A stretch of DNA of 64,000 nucleotides from an uncultured Eubacteriales bacterium (GCA_900316205.1 ONBX01000036.1:1-64000); one strand, 5' to 3'; shown: positions 48,616-57,189, counted from the first letter of the stretch. The notes: generated by a model from the sequence alone, not told the origin. Translations and numbers: made by a program.

Positions 48616-49104
48616 TCAGTCTATTCCATGAATCTCCAAAACACAATGGCTGTTTGGTAGATACAGGACCTGAACCGTCTGCCCCACTTCAAAGTCAGCA
48701 GCCGACATGGCGTGAAAGCGTTCCCCTCCGACCGTCATCATCACGCCAAAGCTCGTGCCTTCCGCGGTATGGTACTTATGTATCGGTTCTTCGATCGGAA
48801 CGATTTCTTCAATCACACCGCGATGCTCGATGGCCTGCTCATTTCGATCCCGGTATAGATCGATGCCCAGTCCGAACAGTGTACGAAGGTTGATATAGAG
48901 CGAAAAGCCAATGGTTATTACAGCAAGCAGTCCGACGAGGAGCTTCTGCGTCAATGTTTCTTCCGGCTCATTCTCTTTTTCATACGCGGTTTTGACGGGC
49001 TTCATAAACAGGAGGGCGAAGCAGCCGCCAAGGAGGAAAAAGGACAGCAAGCTGATGGGAAGCCAGAAGTTTTGAAAAAGATATTCTCCGTAATCAAAGC
49101 TCAT
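48616..49104 (-). CDS. Island gene 2: small membrane protein with extracytoplasmic-type beta domain
   Basis: 162 residues. Two hydrophobic helices (about 15-35 and 52-75) with a charged stretch between them, followed by a C-terminal beta-rich domain (about 90-162) containing 'GTSFGVMMTVGGERFHAMS'. The pattern resembles DUF-type small membrane proteins with an OB/beta-barrel tail; I do not recognise the family. ATG 49,104 has GGGAGGAAAAGC upstream. AT-richer than its neighbours. Confidence 0.65.
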   Translation of the reverse strand: MSFDYGEYLFQNFWLPISLLSFFLLGGCFALLFMKPVKTAYEKENEPEETLTQKLLVGLLAVITIGFSLYINLRTLFGLGIDLYRDRNEQAIEHRGVIEEIVPIEEPIHKYHTAEGTSFGVMMTVGGERFHAMSAADFEVGQTVQVLYLPNSHCVLEIHGID

Positions 49105-49130
49105 GCTTTTCCTCCCGCTTTCTCGCTCTA

Positions 49131-49428
49131 TCCCCTATCGGCCTTCGGCCACTTCCCCCTGAGGGGGAAGCAAGATCTATCGGCCTTCGGCCACTTCCCC
49201 CTGAGGGGGAAGCAAGCCCTATCGGCCTTCGGCCACTTCCCCCTGAGGGGGAAGCGCACCCCTATCGCCGCTTCGCGGCACTTCCCCCTGAGGGGAAGCA
49301 AGTTGCTTCTCCGTTCACGCTCCACCGCGCCCTTGCCTCCCCCTTTGGGGGAGGTGCCCCAGTGCGCACACTGGGGCGGTAGGGGCCCGTCCGCCGTCTC
49401 ACGCAAGGCGGATGCCGGTGGGGGCGTT
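49131..49428. repeat. Island composite repeat 3
   Basis: Four tandem units (three TCGGCCTTCGGCC, one TCGCCGCTTCGCGGC) with intervening TTCCCCCTGAGGGGGAA palindromes, then the constant tail and 'CGCAAGGCGGATGCCGGTGG'. It abuts the DUF559 gene stop. Confidence 0.88.
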
Positions 49429-49771
49429 ACATATGCTGTAAAATATCCTCACATACGCCTCGGAAATTTCGGTTCACATCCAGATTTGAGTATCGCAAGA
49501 CCGTAAGGCCCAAGCCTCGCAGATAGGTATCTCGTTCCAAATCTGCCTGTTTCCCTTTGTCTTCAAAATGCTGGGAGCCGTCCAATTCAATTACAAGCCC
49601 CCTTGAATGACAGTAGAAATCCACGATATAGTTGCCAATGATCTGTTGGCGGCGAAAGCGGATCGTAAGCTTGCAGAGAAAGGTGTACCACAGCTTTCTC
49701 TCTTCCTCGGTCATCCCTTTTCTCAGATTCCGTGCGTTGGTCAGGAGGGCTTTGTTCTGTTCCAGCTGCAT
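49427..49771 (-). CDS. Island gene 3: DUF559 endonuclease-like protein
   Basis: 114 residues matching the DUF559/Vsr-like nuclease fold: 'NLRKGMTEEERKLWYTFL', 'FRRQQIIGNYIVDFYC' and 'GLVIELDGSQHFE' (putative catalytic D...E-x-D core), with 'LTVLRYSNLDVNRN' near the end. Such proteins are related to very-short-patch repair endonucleases but their role is unknown. It lies between mutS and miaB, inside a repeat cassette. Its GGGGAA ribosome site is contributed by the edge of repeat 4. Confidence 0.82.
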   Translation of the reverse strand: MQLEQNKALLTNARNLRKGMTEEERKLWYTFLCKLTIRFRRQQIIGNYIVDFYCHSRGLVIELDGSQHFEDKGKQADLERDTYLRGLGLTVLRYSNLDVNRNFRGVCEDILQHM

Positions 49772-49778
49772 GGTTGTT

Positions 49779-49952
49779 CCCCCTATCGGCCTTCGGCCGC
49801 TTCCCCCTGCGGGGGAAGCGCACCCCTATCGCCGCTTCGCGGCACTTCCCCCAGAGGGGAAGCAAGTTGCTTCTCCGTTCACGCTCCACCGCGCCCTTGC
49901 CTCCCCCTTTGGGGGAGGTGCCCCAGTGCGCACACTGGGGCGGTAGGGGCCC
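49779..49952. repeat. Island composite repeat 4
   Basis: Two units (TCGGCCTTCGGCC with TTCCCCCTGCGGGGGAA, then TCGCCGCTTCGCGGC) and the constant tail ending CCCAGTGCGCACACTGGG. It ends 19 bases from the miaB stop. Confidence 0.88.
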
Positions 49953-49970
49953 CCTCTCAAAACCCGAATC

Positions 49971-51386
49971 TCAAAACTTGATCTCGCCATACAGTGCCCA
50001 GGTGTTGGAGGCTGTGATGGTGGCCTCCACAAACTGACCCACCAGGCTGGGGTCGCCCTTCAGGTGCACCAGTCGGCCGCCGTCGGTGCGGCTGGAGAGG
50101 TTATACTCGTCCCGCCCGGTCTCCCCGTCCACCAGGACGCGGAGGGTCCTGCCCTCGTAGGCCTTGTGCTTTTCCCCGGAGATGCGGTTACTCAGCTCGG
50201 TGAGGGCGTCAAAATGCCGCTGCTTGTCGGCCCGGGTGAAGGGGTCCGGCATGGAGGCCGCGGGGGTCCCCACACGCTTGGAGTAGATGAAGGTGAACAT
50301 GGCGTCGTAGCGCACCTGCTCGCAGAGGGAGAGGGTGTCCTGAAACTCCTCCTCCGTCTCCCCGGGAAAGCCCACGATGATATCCGTGGTCAGCACCAGA
50401 TCCGGCATGTACCGCCTGGCCAGGGCCACCTGGTCCAGGTACTTCTGCCGGGTGTAGCTGCGGTTCATGGCCTTCAGCACCCGGTCATTGCCGGACTGCA
50501 CCGGCAGGTGCAGCTGATGGGCGCAGTGGCGGGATTCCGCCATGGCCTGAAAGAGCTTTTCCGAGGCGTCCTTGGGGTGGCTGGTCATGAAGCGGAGCAC
50601 ATAATCCCCGTCGATGGCGTCCACCATGCGGATGAGATCGGCAAAATCCACGCCAAGACCCAGGTCTTTTCCATAAGAATTCACGTTCTGACCCAGGAGG
50701 GTGATGTCCTTATAGCCCGCCGCAATGAGCTCGCGGGCCTCCCGGACCACGTCCTCCGGTTTCCGGGAGCGCTCCCGCCCCCGGACGTAGGGCACGATGC
50801 AGTAGGTGCAGAAGTTGTTGCAGCCGTACATGATGCTGAGCCAGGCCTTCACGCTGCCGTCCCGCTGCTGGGGGATGCCCTCGGCAAGGTTGCCATCGCT
50901 CTTCTCCGTGGCAAAGACCCGCTTTTTGCCGGTCATGGCCTTTTCCAGCAGCTCCGGGAAGCGCCAGAGTTCGTGGGGCCCGAAGACCAGGTCCACGATG
51001 GGATAGGACTTCTTGATCTTCTCGGCGATATGGGGCTGCTGCACCATGCAGCCGCAGACGGCGATGATCTGCCCGGGCCGGGCCTTTTTGGAGTGGTTCA
51101 GGGCGCCCACGTTGCCGAAGACCCGCATCTCGGCGTGCTCCCGCACGGCGCAGGTGTTCACCACGATGATGTCCGCCTGGAACTCATCCTGGGTAAAGCC
51201 GCAGCCCATCTCCCGCAGGTAGCCCCGCAGCTTTTCGCTGTCGGCCTCGTTCTGCTGGCAGCCGTAGGTGTCCACCATGGCCAGGGGCCGCTGCCCGTCG
51301 GCCGTGATGCGGTCAAAAATGCGGCGGCAGATCTCCTCCTGCCGGGCGATCTCTTCGGGGGCGATCTCGTTTCTCACATAGCTCAT
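49971..51386 (-). CDS. miaB: tRNA-2-methylthio-N6-dimethylallyladenosine synthase
   Basis: 471 residues: N-terminal MTTase domain with the three auxiliary-cluster cysteines ('TYGCQQNEADSE', 'NTCAVREHAE', 'CGCMVQQ'), radical-SAM motif CNNFCTYC, and a C-terminal TRAM domain. It methylthiolates i6A37 made by MiaA (53,640). ATG 51,386 is preferred; an upstream in-frame ATG at 51,407 overlaps the ribosome site region. Confidence 0.95.
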   Translation of the reverse strand: MSYVRNEIAPEEIARQEEICRRIFDRITADGQRPLAMVDTYGCQQNEADSEKLRGYLREMGCGFTQDEFQADIIVVNTCAVREHAEMRVFGNVGALNHSKKARPGQIIAVCGCMVQQPHIAEKIKKSYPIVDLVFGPHELWRFPELLEKAMTGKKRVFATEKSDGNLAEGIPQQRDGSVKAWLSIMYGCNNFCTYCIVPYVRGRERSRKPEDVVREARELIAAGYKDITLLGQNVNSYGKDLGLGVDFADLIRMVDAIDGDYVLRFMTSHPKDASEKLFQAMAESRHCAHQLHLPVQSGNDRVLKAMNRSYTRQKYLDQVALARRYMPDLVLTTDIIVGFPGETEEEFQDTLSLCEQVRYDAMFTFIYSKRVGTPAASMPDPFTRADKQRHFDALTELSNRISGEKHKAYEGRTLRVLVDGETGRDEYNLSSRTDGGRLVHLKGDPSLVGQFVEATITASNTWALYGEIKF

Positions 51387-51420
51387 AGTCGTCTTTCCTT
51401 TGTTCATAGATATTCATAGT

Positions 51421-51467
51421 ATTTTAGCATAAAAGGTATGGAACTTTCAACCAAAATCAGGTATAAT
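51421..51467. promoter_or_regulatory. Divergent promoters miaB / mutL
   Basis: Minus strand TTGAAA (51,450-51,445), 18-bp spacer, TAAAAT (51,426-51,421) for miaB. A plus-strand TATAAT at 51,462-51,467 with a weak TGGAAC 17 bp upstream could serve mutL, 266 bp away. Confidence 0.65.
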
Positions 51468-51479
51468 GCCACTGCGGAA

Positions 51480-51720
51480 TTTTGAGGGCTGCGGCCCTGT
51501 TCCGCCGGAACGGGATCCTGAATGTCTCGACCTTTCTCTTGCCTCGCCCCGCGTCGGGGAGAGGTGTCGCGCAGCGACGGAGAGGGGCCGCCGTCCCAGC
51601 GCAGGAACCCCCTCTCAGGCGCAAGCGCCAGCTCTCCCCACGCTCCCGCGCGGGGCGAGCCAAGCGGAGTTCTATCCACCGCAATCATCCCTCCCTATGC
51701 ACTATTCACTCTTCCCTTAC
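51480..51720. repeat. Intergenic palindromic repeats before mutL
   Basis: It contains CTCGCCCCGCGTCGGGGAG-type, GTCGCGCAGCGAC and CTCCCCACGCTCCCGCGCGGGGCG palindromes and a pyrimidine-rich CTATTCACTCTTCCCTTACC end. No gene seen. Confidence 0.65.
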
Positions 51721-51732
51721 CCGAGGTATCCT

Positions 51733-53643
51733 ATGTCTGTCATCAACATTCTCCCGCCCCATGTGGCGGATCTCATCGCCGCCGGCGAGGTGGTGGAGCG
51801 CCCCGCCTCCGTGGTGAAGGAGCTCATGGAAAACGCCTTTGACGCCGGGGCCAAAAACGTCACGGTGGAGCTCCGCTCCGGCGGCGCCACCTATATCCGC
51901 GTCACCGACGACGGCTGCGGTATGGCCCCGGAGGACGCCGGGGTGGCCTTTCTGCGCCACGCCACCTCCAAGCTGAAGGACGCCTCCGGCCTGGAGGCCA
52001 TCGGCACCATGGGCTTTCGCGGCGAGGCTCTGGCAGCCATCTCCGCCGTGAGCCATATCGAGCTGCGCACCCGGCAGAAAGGCGCCGACGAGGGCACCGT
52101 GGTCATCCTCTCCGGCGGCGATATCCTGGAGATGGGCCCCACCGGCTGTCCGGAGGGGACCACCATGATCGTGCGGGATCTGTTCTATAACACCCCCGCC
52201 CGCCTGAAATTCATGAAATCCGACCGGAGCGAGGCCGCGGCCTGCGTCCAGGCGGCGCTGCGCTGTGCCCTGGGGCGGCCCGAGGTCTCGGTGCGCCTCA
52301 TCCGGGACGGGGACGAGGAGTTCTTCTCCCCCGGGGACGGCCGGGCGGATTCCTGCGTCTACGCCCTGCTGGGCCGGGATCTGGCCTCCAGCCTGCTCCC
52401 CTGCCGCGGGGAGGACGAGGGCATGAAGCTCACGGGCTTCGTCTCCTCCCCCTCGGCGGGCCGGGGCAACCGGGGCGCCCAGTACTTCTTCTGCAACGGC
52501 CGCTTCATCAAGTCCCAGCTGATGCAGGCCGCCCTGGAGCAGGCCTATAAAAACACCCTGCTCACCGGGCGCTACCCCGCCTGCGTCCTCTATCTGGACC
52601 TGGGTCTCGGCAGCGTGGACGTGAACGTCCACCCGGCCAAGACGGAAGTGAAATTCTCCTATGAGCGCCGGGTCTTCGACCTGGTGTACCACAGCGTCCT
52701 CTCCGCCCTCCAGGGGGAGGACCGGCTGCAGCCGGAGGAGGCAAAGCCCGCGGCGGCACCGTCCGCCCCGGCGGCTCCCGCCCCCGCGCCGAAGCAGCCC
52801 GCCGCAAACAAGGCGGAGGACTTCTTCCGCAGCATGAACGCGGAGCAGTTCCGCGCCGCCCAGAGCGCCCCCGCGCCCCGTCCGGCGGAGCAGGGCTTCG
52901 GCAGCGCCATGCGCCTCCACGCCCCGGAAATGCCGGAGCAGACCCGGCTGGATCTCTCTCCCGCCCCGGTTTCGCCCGCTTTCGACCGGAAACCCCCGGA
53001 AACGACAGGCATTTTGGCCCCTGCCGGCAGTAAAAATGTGGAAAACTCTGTTCAAAATGTGGAAAGTCAGCCCCTTCCCGACCACAAGATACTGGGGGAG
53101 GCGCTGAAGACCTATATTCTGGTGGAGCTGAAGGATCAGATCCTGCTCATCGACAAGCACGCCGCCCACGAGCGCATGAACTTCGACCGGCTGAAGCAGG
53201 CCGACCGGAAGATCATGTCCCAGACCCTGCTGGCCCCGGTGACCCTGCGTCTCGACGGGGGCGACGGGGAGCTGCTGGAGCAGAATGGCGCGCTGCTCTC
53301 GGAGCTGGGCTTCGAGCTGGAGCCCTTCGGCGCAAGGGAATACATCGTCCGGGCCGTCCCGGCGGACATTCTGCCCTCCGACGCCGCCCCCACCCTGGAG
53401 GAAATCCTGGAGAAGCTGCGCCGGGGCAAGGCCCCCGACCCTGCCGCCGCCCGGGACGAGATTTTGCATACCGTTGCCTGCAAGGCCGCCATCAAGGCCG
53501 GCTGGGACACCACGGACGCCGAGCGGGAGACCATCGTGCGCGAGGTCCTCTCCGGCCGGGTGAAGTACTGCCCCCACGGCAGGCCCGTCTCCGCCATCCT
53601 CAGCAAGACGGATCTGGAAAAAATGTTCAAGCGCATCGTATGA
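51733..53643 (+). CDS. mutL: DNA mismatch repair protein MutL
   Basis: 636 residues. GHKL ATPase N-terminus: 'IAAGEVVERPASVVKELMEN', 'DDGCGMAPEDAGVAFLRHAT', 'GFRGEALAAISAV'. A proline/alanine-rich linker (about 335-450) leads to the C-terminal dimerisation/endonuclease domain, where 'DKHAAHERMNFDRL' is the DQHAxxERxxYE-type metal motif, so it probably nicks DNA as in other non-methyl-directed bacteria. The start is ATG 51,733. It ends by overlapping miaA. Confidence 0.96.
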   Translation: MSVINILPPHVADLIAAGEVVERPASVVKELMENAFDAGAKNVTVELRSGGATYIRVTDDGCGMAPEDAGVAFLRHATSKLKDASGLEAIGTMGFRGEALAAISAVSHIELRTRQKGADEGTVVILSGGDILEMGPTGCPEGTTMIVRDLFYNTPARLKFMKSDRSEAAACVQAALRCALGRPEVSVRLIRDGDEEFFSPGDGRADSCVYALLGRDLASSLLPCRGEDEGMKLTGFVSSPSAGRGNRGAQYFFCNGRFIKSQLMQAALEQAYKNTLLTGRYPACVLYLDLGLGSVDVNVHPAKTEVKFSYERRVFDLVYHSVLSALQGEDRLQPEEAKPAAAPSAPAAPAPAPKQPAANKAEDFFRSMNAEQFRAAQSAPAPRPAEQGFGSAMRLHAPEMPEQTRLDLSPAPVSPAFDRKPPETTGILAPAGSKNVENSVQNVESQPLPDHKILGEALKTYILVELKDQILLIDKHAAHERMNFDRLKQADRKIMSQTLLAPVTLRLDGGDGELLEQNGALLSELGFELEPFGAREYIVRAVPADILPSDAAPTLEEILEKLRRGKAPDPAAARDEILHTVACKAAIKAGWDTTDAERETIVREVLSGRVKYCPHGRPVSAILSKTDLEKMFKRIV

Positions 53644-54575
53644 AGAGCCAGGTCATCGTTGTCTGCGGCCCCACCGCCACGGGGAAGACCGCTTTGGGCA
53701 TCGCCCTGGCCCAACGCTTCGGAGGCGAGATCGTCTCCGCCGACTCCATGCAGGTCTACCGCCGCATGGACATCGGCACCGCCAAGGCAACGGCGGCGGA
53801 GCGCGCCCAGGTCCCCCACCACATGATCGACGTGTGCGAGCCCTGGGAGGACTATTCCGTCTCCCGCTACGTGGAGGACGCCGCCAAGGTCTGCGACGGG
53901 CTGCTGGCCGCCGGGAAGACCCCGGTGATCGTAGGCGGCACCGGACTGTATATCGACTCTCTCCTCTCCGGCCGGGACTTTGCCGGGCGGGACCAGGGAG
54001 ACGAGGGGCTTCGCGCCCAGCTGAACGCGGACTATGACCGCCTGGGCGGGGAGGCCATGCTGGAAGCCCTCCGGAGCTTCGACCCGGACCGGGCGGCAAA
54101 GCTCCACCCGGGGGATAAGCGCCGCATCGTCCGCGCCATGGAGATCTACCGCCTCACCGGCAAGACCATCACCCAGCACGACGCCGAGACAAAGGCCCTG
54201 CCGCCCCGCTACACCGCGCTGAAGCTGGCCCTGCGCTTTCGTGACCGGGCGGATCTCTACGCCCGCATCGACCGCCGGGTGGATCAGATGGTGGAGGACG
54301 GCCTTTTTGCGGAAGTGGAGCGCCTGCTGGACGAGGGATTCAGCCCCCGCTGCACCGCCATGCAAGCCATCGGCTACAAGGAAGCGGCCCTGGCTCTCTC
54401 CGGCGAAATGAGCCGGGAGGAGGCGGCAGAGCTTATCAAGCTCAATAGCCGCCGCTATGCCAAGCGCCAGCTCACCTGGTTCGGCAGAGACCCGGAGACC
54501 CGCTGGATCGTGTGGGACAAAGAACCAAGCCTCCCGCAAGCGCTGGAAACGCTTGCGCAAGAGAAAAGAGAATAG
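53640..54575 (+). CDS. miaA: tRNA dimethylallyltransferase
   Basis: 311 residues: P-loop 'CGPTATGKTALGIALA', 'DSMQVYRRMDIGTAKA', 'GGTGLYIDSLL' and 'QAIGYKEAALAL', all hallmarks of MiaA, which adds dimethylallyl to A37 before MiaB acts. ATG overlaps the mutL stop (ATGA at 53,640), so they are translationally coupled. Confidence 0.96.
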   Translation: MKSQVIVVCGPTATGKTALGIALAQRFGGEIVSADSMQVYRRMDIGTAKATAAERAQVPHHMIDVCEPWEDYSVSRYVEDAAKVCDGLLAAGKTPVIVGGTGLYIDSLLSGRDFAGRDQGDEGLRAQLNADYDRLGGEAMLEALRSFDPDRAAKLHPGDKRRIVRAMEIYRLTGKTITQHDAETKALPPRYTALKLALRFRDRADLYARIDRRVDQMVEDGLFAEVERLLDEGFSPRCTAMQAIGYKEAALALSGEMSREEAAELIKLNSRRYAKRQLTWFGRDPETRWIVWDKEPSLPQALETLAQEKRE

Positions 54576-54775
54576 TGAATAAGGAAAAAGGATGGTATCC
54601 CCTGCGGGGATGATTCCAATTTGTTGGCGAGTCCGGCTCGTTTCCTCTTCCCTTTTCGTTCTTATCTATTCCCTCATCTCCTGGTATCCCCTGCGGGGAT
54701 GATTGTAATCCGTGCCGCAAAGCGGCACACCTTTCCTCTTCCCTATTCATTCTTAACTCTTCCTTTCGACAGCAG
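54576..54775. repeat. Purine/pyrimidine-arm repeat between miaA and hfq
   Basis: Two adjoining units. Each has GGTATCCCCTGCGGGGATGATT, a variable GGCGAGTCCGGCTC or GTGCCGCAAAGCGGCAC hairpin, and TTTCCTCTTCCC. The block starts with GAATAGTGAATAAGGAAAAA and ends with a TATTCATTCTTAACTCTTCC arm. Confidence 0.85.
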
Positions 54776-54846
54776 TCGACCTTCGCTTCGGGTTATGATA
54801 AGTTGTCCGCAAATGCGGAAAACTTACATACAAAGGAGCAGATATC

Positions 54847-55068
54847 ATGCAGAAATCCCAGAATCTTCAGGACACTTTTCTCAACCAGGCCCGGAAGGAC
54901 CGGCTCACCGTCACCATGTTTTTGATGAACGGCTTTCAGCTCCACGGCATTGTGAGAGGCTTTGACGGCTTCACCGTGGTGCTGGACTCCGAAGGCAAGC
55001 AGCAGCTCATCTACAAGCATGCCATTTCCACCATCGTACCGCCCAGACCCATCAACCTGGAAGAGTGA
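54847..55068 (+). CDS. hfq: RNA chaperone Hfq
   Basis: 73 residues: Sm1 motif '[24 protein letters not shown]' (positions 9-32) and Sm2 '[16 protein letters not shown]' with the YKHA signature. It binds small RNAs and U-rich mRNA tails. AAAGGAG precedes ATG 54,847 with an eight-base spacing. The mutL-miaA-hfq order is conserved, but a repeat block of 200 bp now separates hfq from miaA. Confidence 0.95.
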   Translation: MQKSQNLQDTFLNQARKDRLTVTMFLMNGFQLHGIVRGFDGFTVVLDSEGKQQLIYKHAISTIVPPRPINLEE

Positions 55069-55270
55069 AGAAGGAATAGGGAATAGAGAATAGGAATGGT
55101 ATCCCCTGCGGGGATGATTGTGATCCGTGCCGCGAAGCGGCACACTTTTCCTCTTCCCTATTCACTTTTCGCTCTTCTCTGTTCCGCGGTATCCCCTGCG
55201 GGGATGATTGAAATCCGTCGGCGGAGCCGACTCCTTTCTTCTTCCCTATTCACTCTTACCTCTTCCCTAT
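55069..55270. repeat. Purine/pyrimidine-arm repeat between hfq and yggS
   Basis: Same modules as 54,576-54,775: GGAATAGGGAATAGAGAATA arm, two GGTATCCCCTGCGGGGATGATTG cores, GTGCCGCGAAGCGGCAC and GTCGGCGGAGCCGAC hairpins, and CTTCCCTATTCACTCTTACC arm. Confidence 0.85.
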
Positions 55271-55290
55271 AGAAAGAAGGTCTTTCATCC

Positions 55291-55983
55291 ATGACCATTG
55301 CCGAAAACGTCGCGCTGGTGCGCGGGAATATGGAGCGGGCCGCTCAGGCCGCGGGCCGGGATCCCAAGGAGATTCTGCTGCTGGCCGCCACCAAGATGAA
55401 CGACGCCCACCGGGTCCGGGAGGCCATTGCCGCCGGGGTGGACCTCTGCGGAGAAAACCGGGTGCAGGAGATGCTGGAAAAGCAGGCACAGGGCGCCTAC
55501 GAGGGCGTGCCGCTGCACTTCATCGGCCACCTGCAGAAAAACAAGGTCAAGCAGGTGGTGGGTCTGGCCCAGCTGATCCACGGGGTGGACAGCAAGGAGC
55601 TGCTCTCCCTCATCTCCCGGACGGCCGAAAGCCGGGGTCTCACCCAGGATGTGCTGCTGGAGGTGAACATCGGCGGAGAGAGCGCCAAGTCCGGCTTTTC
55701 CCCGGAGGAGATCCCCGATGCTCTGGTCTGGGCCTCCACTCTGCCCGCGATCCGGGTCCGGGGGCTGATGGCCATTCCGCCGATTTGCTCCGCGCCGGAA
55801 GAAAACCGCCCATTTTTTCTCCGAATGCAGCAGCTTTTTATTGACAATAGCGAAAAAAAATACGATAATATACGCATGGATTTTTTGTCCATGGGGATGA
55901 GCGGCGATTACACCGAGGCCATCGCCTGCGGGGCCAATCTGGTCCGGGTGGGCAGCGGCATCTTCGGGCCGCGGCAGTACTGA
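55291..55983 (+). CDS. YggS/YlmE PLP-homeostasis protein
   Basis: 230 residues with the PLP lysine in 'LLAATKMNDAHRVREAI', 'GENRVQEM', 'HFIGHLQKNKVKQVV' and 'LSMGMSGDYTEAI', the standard PLPBP pattern. It carries PLP and balances amino-acid/keto-acid pools. First gene of the ylmE-sepF-divIVA-ileS cell-division cluster. A sigmaA-like promoter lies within its 3' half. Confidence 0.93.
   Translation: MTIAENVALVRGNMERAAQAAGRDPKEILLLAATKMNDAHRVREAIAAGVDLCGENRVQEMLEKQAQGAYEGVPLHFIGHLQKNKVKQVVGLAQLIHGVDSKELLSLISRTAESRGLTQDVLLEVNIGGESAKSGFSPEEIPDALVWASTLPAIRVRGLMAIPPICSAPEENRPFFLRMQQLFIDNSEKKYDNIRMDFLSMGMSGDYTEAIACGANLVRVGSGIFGPRQY
55841..55869 (+). promoter_or_regulatory. Internal promoter within yggS for sepF
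   Basis: TTGACA (55,841-55,846), 17-bp spacer, GATAAT (55,864-55,869) inside the yggS coding region, 145 bases upstream of sepF. The spacer holds an A8 run. Confidence 0.6.
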
Positions 55984-56014
55984 TCCCCGAGCACAGCGCA
56001 CTGGAGGCAATGCC

Positions 56015-56581
56015 ATGGGTTTCATGGATGAGCTGCGGAAGCTGACGCAGCCTTATGATGACGATAACGATTTTTTTGAAGGGGCGGACAGCAGCCTGCG
56101 GGACGCTCCCCCTCCCCCCAGCGCGGCCCAGCGGGAATTTGAAAGCGTCTTCGGCAACGAGCCTGCCAGAAAGCCCGAGCCCGCGGAGGAGCCCCGGACC
56201 CCCGTTCGGGAAAGCGCGTCCGAGGGCGGCCTTTTCAGCAGCCTGGGCAATCTGGGCCGCAAGAAGAGCAAAGCGCCCCGGGAACGGGTGGTGGACGTGG
56301 GCGGCAACGAGACCAAGGTCATCCTCTTCAACCCCAAGACCTTTGAGGAGGCCGGCGACCTGGTCAGCCACCTGATGGCCTATCACTCCCTGGTCATGAC
56401 GCTGGACGGCATCCCCACGGATTCCGCCCGCCGCCTGCTGGACTTCATGTCCGGCATCACCTTTGCCCTGCAGGGCAAGATCACTCCCATCTCGGCAAAG
56501 ACCTACTTCATTTCCCCCGAAAATGTTGACCTTCTCGGCGCTCAGCCCGATGGGGCGGAGACCGACGGTCAGTATTTATAA
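56015..56581 (+). CDS. sepF: Cell division protein SepF
   Basis: 188 residues: an amphipathic membrane-binding N-terminus (MGFMDELRKLTQPY), a disordered linker (about 25-85), and the SepF/Ylm domain 'VILFNPKTFEEAGDLVSHLM' to 'MSGITFALQGKITPISAKTY'. It anchors FtsZ to the membrane as an alternative to FtsA. It follows yggS by 31 bp and precedes divIVA. Confidence 0.93.
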   Translation: MGFMDELRKLTQPYDDDNDFFEGADSSLRDAPPPPSAAQREFESVFGNEPARKPEPAEEPRTPVRESASEGGLFSSLGNLGRKKSKAPRERVVDVGGNETKVILFNPKTFEEAGDLVSHLMAYHSLVMTLDGIPTDSARRLLDFMSGITFALQGKITPISAKTYFISPENVDLLGAQPDGAETDGQYL

Positions 56582-56619
56582 AAGAGAAAGACTTATTCAT
56601 TGGAAAGGTGGATATTGAT

Positions 56620-57189
56620 ATGATTACTGCGCAGGACATTCGTGAAAGAACCTTTGAGCGGGCCCGCATCAACGGCTATGACCCCGCCTCTGTGGACGAT
56701 TTTCTGGATCAGCTGGCCGAGGAAGTCGCCGCTTCCCAGAAGGAGAATTCCGTTCTCAAGCAGAAGATGAAGGTCCTGGTCGACAAGATCGAGGAATACC
56801 GCGGCAATGAGGAAGCCCTGAACCTGGCTCTCCTGTCCGCGCAGAAGCTGGCCGTCCAGATTGAGAAGGAAGCCAAGGACCGCGCCGCCGCCATGATCGC
56901 CGATGCCGACCGTCAGGTCAAAGAGCGCCTGGGCTCCATCGAGGAGGAGACCGAAAAGTCCAAGCAGAACCTGGCCGACGCCAAGGCTGCCACTGCCAAG
57001 TACTTTGACGCTGTTCGCGCCCTGTGCAACGGCCAGCTGGCGCAGCTGGACAAGATCATTGGCAATTATGTGGAGGAAGCGCCCGCTGAGAAGCCCGCCG
57101 AGGAAGAGTCCGCTGCCCCCGAAGCAGACGCGCTGGATGATCTCGCCGCTCATCTGGGTCTGGAAAGCACCCAGCCCTTCAGCCTGTAA
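56620..57189 (+). CDS. divIVA: Septum site/polar scaffold DivIVA
   Basis: 189 residues: N-terminal 'ITAQDIRERTFERARINGYD' with the membrane-binding motif and 'VDDFLDQLAEEV', then a long coiled coil (about 35-150) and an acidic tail. It recognises curved membranes at poles and septa. ATG 56,620 follows AAAGGTGG; an upstream GTG overlaps the ribosome site. No ylmG/ylmH lie between sepF and divIVA. Confidence 0.92.
   Translation: MITAQDIRERTFERARINGYDPASVDDFLDQLAEEVAASQKENSVLKQKMKVLVDKIEEYRGNEEALNLALLSAQKLAVQIEKEAKDRAAAMIADADRQVKERLGSIEEETEKSKQNLADAKAATAKYFDAVRALCNGQLAQLDKIIGNYVEEAPAEKPAEEESAAPEADALDDLAAHLGLESTQPFSL

Noticed and set aside
47636-49952. CRISPR-like look of the evenly repeated 41-bp units
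   Set aside because: The repeats are contiguous palindromes without unique spacers, and no cas genes are present.
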